From Balanoglossus misakiensis (Eukaryota > Hemichordata): a stretch of 64,000 nucleotides of DNA. The DNA lies in contig CM082586.2 of the NCBI GenBank assembly GCA_040954595.2, positions 992,001 through 1,056,000 on the forward strand. Reading direction: 5' to 3'. Made by a program: the position numbers and the translations under genes. The stretch's first letter is position 1. Every line of letters starts with the position of its first letter. Under the pieces are notes generated by a model, which saw nothing but the letters and a program-made list of their open reading frames with translations, made no database searches and had not been told where the DNA came from. This document shows, in pieces, positions 50,801 to 63,150 of the stretch.

Positions 50801-50837
50801 TAACACTCCTCAGGATTATTTCCAAGCTGCCTGGCAT
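32862..50837 (-). CDS. Cys-loop ligand-gated chloride channel subunit (glycine/GABA-A receptor type), complete 9 coding exons
   Basis: Minus-strand exons: 50764-50837, 49961-50058, 44860-44927, 43754-43974, 43243-43325, 39219-39353, 36400-36629, 33689-33850, 32862-33098. They join in frame to 435 residues. Exons of 68, 221 and 83 bp are those conserved in GABA-A/glycine receptor genes. Order: signal peptide; [41 protein letters not shown] and [13 protein letters not shown]; the Cys-loop Cys161-Cys175 (FPCDKHKC, with an extra Cys170); M1 ([19 protein letters not shown], about 244-266); M2 with [18 protein letters not shown] (273-289); M3 ([20 protein letters not shown], from 304); a short M3-M4 loop; and M4 ([16 protein letters not shown]). 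The P-G-R filter before M2 indicates anion selectivity. The second cysteine pair of glycine receptors is absent from loop C. Sequons occur at Asn62 and Asn100. The agonist cannot be told from the sequence. Intron 1 uses a GC donor; a 3' splice site at 50865 suggests an upstream 5' UTR exon. Confidence 0.93.
35080..35210. mobile_element. Partial TTAA-bounded MITE-like element
   Basis: GGGACGACACTCACCCTTTAA at its right end, and a preceding block (AGTAACCACCACATTGTTC... GCAGTTATACACTTAG), match the element at 54557-54828 in the same orientation. The left end is not recognisable. It lies in an intron of the receptor gene. Confidence 0.5.
36843..36886. repeat. AATC microsatellite
   Basis: An imperfect (AATC)n run is interrupted by AACCGGTC. 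It is intronic in the receptor gene. Confidence 0.9.
39115..39151. repeat. TTTA/TTGA microsatellite
   Basis: Four units of TTTA pass into five units of TTGA, about 70 bp past exon 6 of the receptor gene within the following intron. Confidence 0.9.
48526..48570. repeat. 19-bp direct repeat
   Basis: TTTGATAACATGTACTATA occurs at 48526-48544 and again at 48552-48570, separated by 7 bp. It lies in intron 2 of the receptor gene. Confidence 0.9.
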
Positions 50838-53426
50838 CCTAACAAAGGTTCCAATTAAACCGGGACTGAAAAGGGAAAGTATAATCAACTACAGCGTACG
50901 AGTAACGATCAATCTGATGATGTCATGATCTCTTTTTCATAGTACGGTAATAGTGAGAGACATGCGAGATTTGCTATTTTCATCCCAAAGACACTGCATA
51001 CAGCAAAACAAATGTGCAGCAAGTCGAAACGTCAGATGTTACTTTAGTCTTACCTTGAAATGTATTGGCGCCCTTCCGTCATCTAATTTCCTGAGAGCAG
51101 TGCTGCACTCAATCCCTCGTTATCGACTGACAATGCTGGCACTGAAAGCCACATATGTCAGGAGTACTCAGGCTGCCGGAAACATATATGGAAACATATG
51201 AATATTCATATCGCTCTTACTTACTATGGTTTACGCCCCCGTGTCAATTTCAAACCACAGGTTATGGAGAACACAATATTGGATAAAAATTATAAATGCA
51301 ATTCCATCATATATAAAATAATGTAAAACGTGATATTATAAGCATAAATTTTTTAAAAGTGGAATGTGAAAATTTGACATTACATGGGTATACTGGTTTA
51401 CGTATTCTCATATCGGATTTCGAAATAATTGCTCCCCAGTTCCATTAACAAAACCCAATGCATGCAAAGTATGTAAAGCTTGAGATGACTAAGATGTTAA
51501 CATCCCACTCTGGCTTCATAATATTGCAAGTCATAAAGAGAGTAAAGCGAAACCGATAAAGTTGACAACTTTACGATTTTGCCTTAATTTGCATTTTGTA
51601 GCACAGGGTGACTTTAACAATAAATTTTAATGAAGCAGTTATAAAAACAGCATCTCCACCAGTGGTGCCGAATTTAATTGAGATGCTAATGTGAAAGGTC
51701 ATTTTGCCAGGGTCCATTTAACTGTGTGACAATGAAATGAAGGTATGTGGGAATGATTCTTGATAAAATTGCGGGTGTTTATTCAAATGTCATGATTATG
51801 AAAATTAACACCCGTGACAATAACAAGTGTGATTTACTTTCAAAACCGTCTGTTCAGTGTGCACTACTAAACATATCGATTCTAATCCACGCATTGTATT
51901 CTGCTCAAATTGTGCACAAATCATAAATGAATAAAACGCAAAACCGGCAGCGCGACTGTTGAGTCTAAGACTACCGTGACAGACGATGCTCGCTCAGATT
52001 GTTTGAAAATCTGGTCAGTTTGAAAGCTTAAATTAAACTTTCTGTCCTACGGTGCTGTGCTATGTTCTGTCGAATCTTACATGACCAGAAGGCAACACAG
52101 CCCACTCTCCAAGAAGACGCCACCAACATACCAACACTAATCTGAATTCAGTTCTCAGACAAAAAATGAAAAATGAGTGATGAATGAATGATGACTAATA
52201 CAATTTGACTTAATTAGGGGTTCATGTTGATTGAAGGTTATTTCTAAAAGTGTGCTTATCAAAACATGCTTACATGTATTTCCAGCCCCTGGATGCTACA
52301 TTTTCCACTCGATGTATGCATGTAAACAATGGCGCATATTGTTGCGTTTACCACAATGTGCAGGCACCCTGCTGTGTATATGTCGAATGTATCTGTTCGA
52401 CAACTGCACAAATGGTCCCCAAACACTGATAGGTTAAAATTCCCAGTACATGCCTAAATATGTTGTCGGGGTTTATACTATGAAAAGTAACAATTTTTCC
52501 CATGAATGGATTCGACCGTAGGCATGGTGGATGTGCGATAAACCCGGAGATGAGCCTTCTAAATCTTTCAAAACGTTTATTGCGTGAGAGCCACTTCTGA
52601 TAGTATCAATGAAAGACATTTCCGATTGCGGGCCGACGCTGTTACACGATCGAATTCTCTGTCGTGAAGTTACCGACTCGCTGATAATGAATTAAACAAA
52701 ACGGTCACGTCCATCACAGATAATTAAGCGGGGAAACAATCTAGGAACATTTCCTCTCTCAGGTAATTTATTTACATCTTCGCTTGTCACGATCTTTGAA
52801 AGAACGCACATGTCAGGTTTATGAACCCAATACACCTGCACGCTGGCCACATTCATTAGTGACAGTATTCAGCGTGAGTCTGCCAAATATTTTTATCGTC
52901 CGTTTCAGACGTGAAGCGAATGTTAACATTGTGCTCCAACAGCCATGTAGTCCGTTTGCAACACAGTTGAAATAAATGCATGGCTTTGATTTGCGTATGC
53001 AGACAAGACAACACAATACAAGAATAAAAGTCAGTATAAGTACTAGTGACCTGGCTAAACACACAGGAGGAACATGTATTTGGCAATTTATGCAGATGAA
53101 TTTGAACCTCATTTATTATCGCCTGTGTCGCGGTCGTTAACCTTTTTCATTATAAGCAATATTGCCACTCAGTGTCCGAACCCATATGGTAATTTCACCC
53201 ATAAGCGATGACACAGCCACATGTCCGTCTTGATAATTGCTCTTTTCATACCATTTCAGACACATACATTTGATCCAAACAAAGTCAATCTGTTTTGATG
53301 TATGGGATATAAGGCTTCATTGAAATATTTTGAATGCTCTTTGCTCTGTTTAATTCTTACAATTCAAACACAGTGTTCAGACACTTTTTAGATGGTAAAA
53401 CATGTCAAGTATGTCTGTGATCCTCC
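50838..53426. other. Upstream flank of the receptor gene
   Basis: An acceptor (CCCTTTTCAG on minus, exon start at 50865) implies that the receptor transcript begins further upstream with a non-coding exon, which I could not place. No other gene is seen. Confidence 0.4.
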
Positions 53427-53690
53427 TTAAAGGGGGAGTGCTGGTGTCCCTTCTGCAACTGTGGGTATATGGTCTCATATGACATAGTTGTCAGCAGGTG
53501 AAAGTAGAAGCAAATTATGGTAAAATTGGTACAATGTACATCATTGCGAACAATGCTGTTGTTCATTTGTCTTTGGTGTATGTCATGGCCAACAATATAT
53601 CATACTTTGTATGACATTTTCAATTTATTTTTATATAGTATATATTGGTTGTCAGGGTCACCCTGAACAGTGGACCTGGTCTGCCTTTAA
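53427..53690. mobile_element. TTAA-bounded MITE-like element, copy 1
   Basis: The 264-bp element begins TTAAAGGGGGAGTGCTGGTG and ends GGTCTGCCTTTAA, so its termini are inverted and both carry TTAA. Internal blocks (TACAATGTACATCATTGCGAAC; GGTTGTCAGGGTCACCCTGAACAGTGG) match the reverse complement of the element at 54557-54828. It encodes no protein. Confidence 0.65.
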
Positions 53691-54556
53691 CTTCAAATAG
53701 TGAAAATTCAACTCGTGGTAATATCACAGTGGAGTGCCAGTTTAACCTTGTCTGTTTTCCAATTAACCCACACACGTACACGCGTGTGTTGAGTAAGCTC
53801 TGTTTTCATAGTGTAAATTGGCTATTACGTGATACCCAGACCGTTCCAATTAAAGGCACATGATTTTCCTTTGTAGTTAAGGCGGCTGCATGAGAATCAA
53901 ATATTTTACTACATATTTACGACCTACATGTAAGTCTCGTAAGATCTTAAATGTTTGAGGTGTTCCTGAAGACATAAATTGTAAATAAAGTACATGTATC
54001 GTTCAATTTGGCAATTATTTCTGATATAAGGATTTTTGAACTTCAAGTGGAATATTAAATCAAATCAGTCGATCAGACCACCTAGGATATTAACTCATTT
54101 TAAATTAATGTATACATTCCAAACGGTTACCGAGCCGTATTTTAATCTTGCAAAGAAAATTGTGAAATGATGAAGGTAGTGACCACCTACCTCGTAGATT
54201 ACATAGCATTTTAATATAGCCAAGAACCATGATACAATTTAAGGGAGTTATTACATTTACTTGTGATCTGATCCTCACGGCTTTTTGCTGGTGCCCAGTT
54301 TTGTTAACAATCAACCACAGTGCTTCATACGCCACTCTTGATTAATTCTGCCACTGGCACTGACAAGAAAGCGTTGGAAAATTACCCCAACCCAGCTACG
54401 CCAGCTATCCCCAATTGCGCACTTCAATTTGAATGTATTATACATCCCCTCAATTCAGGATTATTTTTCCTCTTTCGTATGCTACGCAAAATTAGGTCAC
54501 GAGAGCTCTCACTTATTTCCGACGTGACTTGGAACCTGTAAACTCAACTTCATATC

Positions 54557-54828
54557 TTAAAGGGGAGGTTCGCCTGAACTGTACATGTGCGACTTTTCTG
54601 TTTATTAACAGGCCATCACATTCAATGCCTCCCACTGTGCAGGGAGACCCTGTCAACCAATGCATGTTGTATCAAAGTAAGAATTGTTCGCAATGATGTC
54701 AGTGTAATACACAGTAACAACCATGTTGTCTAAAATGATATACATTGTATCAGTTACACTTAGTGCCTACCGTACTTTACTTGTTAGCAACTGTGGCGCA
54801 GTCGCAGAGGGACGACACCTGCCCTTAA
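54557..54828. mobile_element. TTAA-bounded MITE-like element, copy 2 (inverted)
   Basis: The 272-bp element begins TTAAAGGGGAGGTTCGCC and ends GACACCTGCCCTTAA. It is the same family as copy 1 in opposite orientation, about 0.87 kb away. The TTAA ends suggest mobilisation by a piggyBac-type transposase (inference). Confidence 0.65.
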
Positions 54829-57800
54829 TCCTTGGAATGAAATGAATTGTTGATGGCTCCAGATGTTTGGATAAGTCATTTGCTTTGTTTCAAAACCTCA
54901 GAAAAGTTTGGGTTGTGGTGATGTAGTGTGATAATCAGTTGAATTTCTTGGTGGCCTTTCAGGTGTGATTTAGTAGGTGCAATTTGTTCTCGTGGAGACT
55001 TTTTTGAAACAAGTTCTCTGTGTGACGGATCTGTATCTGGAAAGGGAGGGGGACAGGTTACAATTGATGTGAAAGAGAATGAAATTTATACTCTGTCTCT
55101 GAGGTACAATCGTAATACACCTTATCAATGCAGCACAAAAGCTTTGTGCATGCACATCAGAACAAAAATCACACTAGAGAACAGCCAGGAAATTATTAAG
55201 TGGAAGACCAAAGATTAGATTGGGCAAAGGTTAGATTCGCCCATAAAAGTAGGCAGTATGTTACCATGAATCAAAACAGAATTCCATGTAAAGTACACAG
55301 GGAAATTTGTAATGAGAAACTGGCTCACATTTGGAGGAATGAGTCTTGAGTTTATTTATTTGAATACTTCAGGTTCTCCAGCTGTCGGAACTGTGGCGCG
55401 GACTGAGATGGCGTACACAGAGCACGCACCACTGTATAACAAATTCACTGATTTGGATCAAGTAGTACATCTGTACGTCCAAGATAAATGTTCTTGTCTA
55501 TACACATTGAACAAATAATTGAGATTGCACGTTCAGTTGTTTTTCCAGTCATGTAATTCGATATCACGATTTGACTTAGCCAGTCATACATTATTTTTCC
55601 AGCAGCACCTTAAAGTGAACTTGACATATATTCGACAAACAACGGCAACTCTTTGAGGGGCTAAGATTTCTGCTCAACTGAATGTTACAGAATTTACATA
55701 AAAAACACTAGACTAGTTTAACCTCTTGACTATCTATAATGCCGGAAATTTCTGGCACCATGTTTAATTTCTGTATACCTTGCCTACCAGAATATTCCAG
55801 CACAATTTAATGGGGATCTGTAGTCTGATGGTTGCCAAAGGGAGCAAGATATTGGTGTCAGGATCAAAATTACAGTAGCCGCAATGTCTGCAATGTTAAA
55901 GCTGCGTGGGAAATGATGAAATTCTATATGCAAAAGTATTCCCAGGTATAAGTCATTTTTATGAGTATAATCATTGATAATGATTTTTATACCCGGTTGT
56001 ATGAACAGACTAATCCACTCACCAAGGGAGAGTTGTCGTGTCAGCTTCGTAGTCAGCTTATTGCAAAAGTAATCTTCGCAAATGTAAATTAATCGTGATG
56101 AGAAGTCAGTCGCTGTAAATGTTTAATGGCATGGTTGGCTCATTGTACCATGGCTAATCGTAGTTTGGAGACATGACTGTGTGATATTGTTCTAATGCAA
56201 AAATCGACGACACACTTTGAACGAAAAAGTAACACTTTTTTAGATTTGTGTTACAAGCTACTTTAGTTCAGATAGAAATAGGTCATTGCCAACTTTTTTG
56301 TAAAATTTGCTCTAATAGATGGATTGAAGAAGTTAAACTTCAAATTGCATTACAAAAATAGTTAAACTTAATCAAGCTCGAAATGTGAGTATTTATCTGA
56401 TGACAGGTATCTCCCTCTAAATCTACATTCATAAATTTAACATCAATTAGTGTAATTTGCTAATAAATACTTTTTCAGCTCTGTTACGGATTAGTCATCC
56501 TCCCATTGGTGGAAACTAAGGATATCGTTTGAAATGACACACTTTCCGGGGGAAATTGGATAAACTCGCCAGCAAGAATAAATCTTTAAGCATCACTTTT
56601 TGACACTTCTTTCATTGAAGCAATTTGGCACTTTGTATTGTCTGCTGGTACGCTGAGGAAATAAAAAGAATCATAAAAAATTAAACATCCGTGGCAAGCA
56701 CATGGGTAAATCAGACAACATTTCCGTTTAGCTGTGAAAGCACAATGTAGGCATCTGGATAAAACAGTCGCACTTATTACCCTCAATCGACTACATGCTG
56801 AATTACTGCAGCAGATGTAAGGAGAATAGCTGAATATATTGACCTTTAAAAATGTGGGAACACAGATATATGAGAGACGAAGTTTTTTCAACTAAACAAG
56901 GGTGAGCACCGAGAATTTCTGCACAAATTAATGACCATTTTCTCGTCGCTGCAAGGAATCTTTAATTTCCATGGTTACCTTATTCTTCACGACATATCAA
57001 ATATTCTGAAAAAATACACAGTGACGCATGACATGTTTTGCTCAGAAACAACCTGATCGCACACTGAGAATTCTTTTGAATTTCATGTAGTTACCTGGAA
57101 TTTATGTGCCCAATTATGGTTGAAAAGTGCTTGTGAACTTGTCATTGTCACGGCCATTTGCTGACGCACATTTTTGCTCCACCCCTCCAGTAGAAATCTC
57201 TGATTCGGTATAATAAGTCTGTCGTATATGGTGCCTGTGACTAGACTTCTCAGGCAGTTGTGTTGCCTTCGACCATTTTCGATTCTCATTCTCTCGCACG
57301 ATTGTTCATCGACTACTGCATGGTTTATACACAATTCTCTTTGAATTCTTGTGCCAACCATGTTACAATGCCATTGATAAGTGAACAACATCATAGTAAA
57401 AAATCGTTTTAACATAGAAACCATGATGTTTCCAATATAAATTGTACAGGCATGACAGTCCTTCCTTAAAAGATAAAATACTGTTATTAACAAGACAAAA
57501 GTTTATGTCAAAATTTCGATTACAAGATATACAAATTCGGTTTGGTCTCCTTTTACAGTAATGGGCTGACTAAGAGATACGTCTTGTTTTTGACCCCCAA
57601 GTCTTACGCATGTCTTTGATGTGTACATGATGTACCTCCTTCGTCAATGCTTAAGGATATTCCTATCAAGTCTAAGTGAGTCTACTTACAGATGAATAAT
57701 AAGCTTACGGATATTCCTATCAAATTACTAATGGTGTATGTGCTTGCAGATGAAACACTCTTTTCGAAAGAAGCGGACGGAAGTCATGATCAAAATGTGG

Positions 57801-60689
57801 TTGGTGCGTTACGGAAACTCGGCCTACTTGTCAAATAGTCTATCATCTACCATGCCTGAGAAAACTGTGCGAAAGCGCCTTTGGTCATAATTTATAAGTA
57901 ATACATCAGATGATATTAAACAGACCTTCTTTCCTATGCCAATCAAACCTTCCCTTTCCCCATTAAATTAGTAATGAGGATCGTAATGGGTCGCAGAATG
58001 CAACAATTTGCACAAGCTATTACTCGACTAATTTTGGTTCATTTTGTTTTGAATTCAGATGACAGATTGTTGCATATTCTGAACGTCAAACATCAACAAA
58101 TATAGACAACACTCTTCTTTAAGCATGCTACAGAACTCCACATTGAATTACTACTATGCATTGTAATAGATCCCTTCGGTACATTAATGCAGAAGTATAC
58201 TTGCTAGGCATGAACAAATACTGTAAGCAAGTGCAAGGTCATGAGGAATAAATTGCTACATCGCAAACCTTGGCGCTGTCAATAACAGAAAGACAGATGG
58301 ATGTCAGGTCTTTGACCTCTATTATTGGAGAAGGGCGATTAAAAAAATATTAGCGGTCAGGGTTAAGTTCTTTAAATTGCAATTTGTCAGTTTGTCAATT
58401 AACCACCACAAAATAGTTTTCAGGCAAACTATCGTTTTGTTAGAACCATCTGTCTATAGAAATACACAGTAGAAATGTTTTGATTTGAGTAAGTTGTGCC
58501 AAAAGTATTGATTGTTTGTTTCCAACTACATGTATTTGACCAACAGGCTTCAAAAACGACTGAATATCCAGAGTTTTGTAATGACAACCTAATACTGAAG
58601 CCATTGACATGTCTGAGTGTTAAATTGTCATCTATAAGTTGGTGTCAACTTCTTTTAGAACTTAAATGGCGTTAATAGGCAGCAATGTAATACAACGGTT
58701 GTACATCAGACATCACATGCAAGGTCACAGTTTCCTTGACTGTCCCTCATTTTCAAAGGGTCAATGACATATTTTTAACAACGGGGAGACGCCTCAAGTT
58801 CCAAAACTGCCGCGCTAGCCAATTATCAAGTGAACATCACTCGGTTTCAGAGACACCTGGGGACTGACGCGCACAGCGTAACATCCAATGAATATTGGTA
58901 TTGTAAATCTGTATACGTCTTCGTGCACTCCTCAAAATTATGACACACCTGGGAACCATATTGCAGAAGTGATTCCCAACATTCATTATAGTAGCACCAA
59001 CAGTCGTTCACATTTCGAGTTTCGCGGAAGGATCGTGATATTCTGCAGCACATTCATCAAGCAGCATGTAATAAAAGACATACAACCGGCCCATATGGCT
59101 CAACTGATTATATCAGTCACAGAAGACATGCGTGCAAAGTGGATATCAATCCTTGTAGCTGTGGGCTTTTCATATACAGGTTGTCAAATATGATAAATTT
59201 GGCAATGTCTCGTGCATGTAATCTTTTCCTTGAAGCCACTTTTGTTTTTTGTGCAAACCTTATTATCTCTCCATCGACATCATTTGTTACCGTATAGCTC
59301 CTATCATCTGTGCAATGACAGTATTCCCCAAGTGATACCCGCTCAGGATTTCACAAGAAAGATAAACGAAAAAGAGGTACTAGTATCTATCCATGAAATC
59401 GTGTGCATTCATAATGTATCTTCAAGTCGTCGCTTATGATATATGTTTGTAATCTCTAAGCTCTCTCAAATAATTACCATATGTACAGCACAGCGAACTG
59501 TCACCCATCGATCAGGTGAAAATACAGGCTCTTCACTGCGAGAACAAAAGAAAGTGGCAAATACAACTATTGTATGTATGATAATAACCAGGACGTAGTG
59601 AACTGCAAAATGTTTTTCATAGTTAATGCAAGTCAGTTAAAGGTAATTTTAAAGAAAATTTACAGTCATGTATAACGCCACGCCTGGATTAGGCAAGCTG
59701 TTCACTTTCCAGCAATTTTCGTGCATGATAATAGTCGTGATTTATGAAGGTTTGAGAAAGCTGTTGTTATACAAACAATGCTGCTCGTGTTCATGGCCTG
59801 AAAGCCCAGACTTGTATAGTTCTGAGCAGGATGTTTATAGCAACAGCTAAATAAATCACGTCGCAAATTCATCTGTTAAAGCTTGTGGCAATGTTTCGAC
59901 GTTAATATGCCCAATAAGCATTTACCTACTTCACTGAAATTTACAAAGGTAAAAACCATATCAAAGGTAAAAACCATAAAAACCATATCACAAAGAAACC
60001 AGATGTGTCCTAAATAGTGCTGCTTGGACTGCTTTGTAATTATAATCTCTCTATATTTACATTGTATATACATTATGAAGCGATTGTATATTCTAGCAGC
60101 AGGCAAGTATATATTCTGAGTGCAGTAATATACACAAACATCCATCAGTTCAAAGCCAAATTAAATAATTCAAATGATTTTCATCGCAATGGCCTGATTC
60201 AGTAATATATAATTCCTGTTGCTAATTGCAGATATTAGTTAAATATGTCAATTAGCTTGACTTTAAGAGTAGTATCTCTACCAAATTACCAGACAGACAG
60301 ACATACATCTGTACACTTTAAATAAGCCCACATCTTTGCATGCGGCTACGACGACTATGCTATGGGATCCAAAAGAGATTAACATGTTTTTGCCAGCGTG
60401 GCCTACTCCTTACCACCGAATGTAAATTACAATTCTATTTCGGGTTCTCGTGAAATTGCTGCTCACCAAATGTCGACTGGAGTTCTATTCCTGTTTGTAC
60501 ATTATCATTCATCGAAATAATGCAAAGCCCTGACCTGCTCACACATGTATACATGACGTTAAAAATATTGTTATTCAAATGTTATTTTCACCAATGTACT
60601 GGCATGTTTTTGATTAAAGTATATTTATAAAATCATACTTTTCGAAGTAAATGCTTCTTCAAATGGCATATTACAATAAATGAACAGAT
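54829..60689. other. Long stretch without supported genes
   Basis: Only scattered open frames of chance length occur. The longest, at 57083-57493 on minus, lacks any recognisable motif or splice partners. A short CCATATCA/AAAGGTAAAAACCAT repeat lies near 59946-59996. Confidence 0.4.
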
Positions 60690-60862
60690 GTTTCTTTGTA
60701 TTACACTGGACACCATAGCAAACAATGCATCTTTACTTTATTATCACATTTCCAAGTAACTTTCATATTCATTGGAAGGGTCTCCTTGAACAATGGCAAT
60801 GATGTGGATGGTGTGTTTATCAACAGAACATGTGCATGCAGTTTAGACACACCTCCCTTTAA
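60690..60862. mobile_element. TTAA-bounded MITE-like element, copy 4 (partial)
   Basis: TATTACACTGGACACCATAGC, then GGGTCTCCTTGAACAATGG, and the right end ACACACCTCCCTTTAA match the reverse complement of copy 2. The left terminus is missing or too diverged to see. Confidence 0.55.
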
Positions 60863-63038
60863 ACCACTGCTAAGAGATGGCATCAGGTGTCCGCAATGCA
60901 AAGCATAGTCTGCTAGCATGCTACACCCATCAAGTATTGACCCCATGAGACAACTACAAGTCGCATTCAGTTGAACCACCACATTACTTTAGTGAGCCAA
61001 ACCCAGGAATACTGTCATTCATCATTTAAGTAACAGACATCTTTATGTCTACCATAATAACTTATTGAATGATCCTTCAAAAGTACTTTCGGAGAATCCG
61101 TCTCACAAGCTTTGATGCTACATGTAATAAGCTGTCTCACTCAAAAGTCATAAAATACATCTCAAGGTCTACTGCATCTCCATGTCACAGGATGAGTTTA
61201 AACATATTTGATGTCATCGATGTTACACAGTGACCTGAACTCATCGATTGACCGAGTGAATGTATAGTCATCTCTGTACGAGCCTTCTGAGTACCACCTG
61301 CAAGACTGTATTCAAACATTGCAAATAACCAGCCTCTTTAGAGACCGTGTGTATGAATTTTCTCCTTGATCAAATTGGACCACAGTTGTGTCTTAGTTTG
61401 ATGTATCAGACGTGTTTCACATTGCAATGTCACATCTCTGCAAGCAAATACTCATATATGGATGATGCCCTATCTGGAAATCCGCAGAGTGGTCCAGCAG
61501 TAAAAAGTATGGATCAATGCGGCCGTCCAACAAAGATCGATTTCAATTATGATAAAACTCGCAAGTTTAGGGACACATGGGGGTGTATGTATGCATAGAC
61601 AAAATAAATTGAGCCATTCGCTGTATCTTGGGGATCAACTTATAAATACCATGAATCTACAAATGAATAACGTCGATAACTCCAGACAATTGCATCCGTA
61701 TCCTTATCTTTTACGGCATCATCCATACTAGAGCACAGTTTCTGATATTAATAAGTAGACCATTATTAAATTATCATTAGAATCTTAACACAACTGGCGA
61801 CATGTTGTCTGAATGTACTATGCGCACAAATTGTGAAGTTTAAGACGCAAAACTTGTAGTCAGAACTATGATATAATTACTAAATTTACCTCAACTTATG
61901 CATGTTAATGTTTACCTTCAGCAAATTCTGTACTGTGAACCATGTCAGTTACTCGGTGGAATTGCTGGAGTGTTGCATTAATGTTGTGCTGTGTTGTGTT
62001 ACGTACGTTACATTACTTTATATGCTGTTATGTTGTGCAATTAAGTCTGTGCTACAGCTATTCAACACCCCTTCTTGAATTCTAACCAAGAGCAGCAGTG
62101 CTCACCTAGATAACCATCATCATCTGAATGTTAAGGTAACACTTTGTGTTACCATGCTCCGTGTTAATGATGTTTGCAGCTGTGTCACAGTGTTGGATCA
62201 GTGGCAAAGTGAATATCAGACAAGAGATATAAATAGGCCAGGTAGATAACATGCAAAATGCACACCATGCCAAATTCCAAGGTTAGTGATATGGACAAAG
62301 GCATGTAACCGGAATAGAGCCAACTTTGATAGGATATTTACATTACTATCTTTAAGGTAGCATGGACGCTTTTGTGACCACAAGAAGCTTCGACAGGGTA
62401 TAAAAGGTAGTGTGGTATGTTATGTGACCACACTGTCTGCCATCAAATTTGCTGGCAAATATCATAGCAAAGACCTACCTGTATATCGATGGAAAATCCT
62501 TTATGTGAATGATATGTATCATCACAGCGTGTTGTTTAATTGTCTTAGATGTAAATATAACAGATTTGATTGGGCCATGCGCAACGTATAACCGGTTGCC
62601 ATTGAAAGGGACAAAGTTGCTCATATTTGACAATTTGGTTTTTGTAGTTTCATTTGATGGCTTTACAGTGTATGTTGTTCAGTTCAGTTGTATAAATTGT
62701 TGCAAGTATAACAAAACCTTGTTAACACCAGGGAAAAAATGAGGTTGTGTTGTGTGTGTGTGTGTGATTTGTTTTGGGCGTTGCATTCTTATCACTAAGC
62801 ATTCATTGCAATCTAGACACAGGTGGCTTTTCATTTTCACTGTGAACGGGAAAAGCATACAAAGTGTTTCTTTTTTACTGTGTTGATCGACATAAAATCG
62901 ATGGTCAGTACATTCCTTCTGTGTAGCTCGATCTGTTTCCATTGGAAGTGAATACATGACACAGCATCAGTTTAATGATTTAAATTAACATATCGAGTCT
63001 ATTTTCAGCATCCTTGGAGTCAGATCTATATTTATTTT
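60863..63038. other. Intergenic DNA
   Basis: No exon is supported here. A TG run lies at about 62741-62766, and a 30-nt tract at 62900-62929 is shared with 14278-14307. Confidence 0.4.
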
Positions 63039-63150
63039 GCAATTATGTATACTTGTGGACCGATGGCCTATAGCATATTTTAATATATTAGTAAGCAATT
63101 ATGTATACTTGTGGACCGATGGCCTATAGTATATTTGAATATATTAGTAA
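63039..63150. repeat. 56-bp tandem duplication
   Basis: Two adjacent 56-bp units begin GCAATTATGTATACTTGTGG at 63039 and 63095. They differ at only two positions (AGCATA/AGTATA and TTTTAA/TTTGAA), so the duplication is recent. Confidence 0.95.

Noticed and set aside
57083-57493. 136-codon open frame on the minus strand, with a 101-codon frame nearby
   Set aside because: No recognisable domain, no paired splice sites, and its length is within chance expectation.
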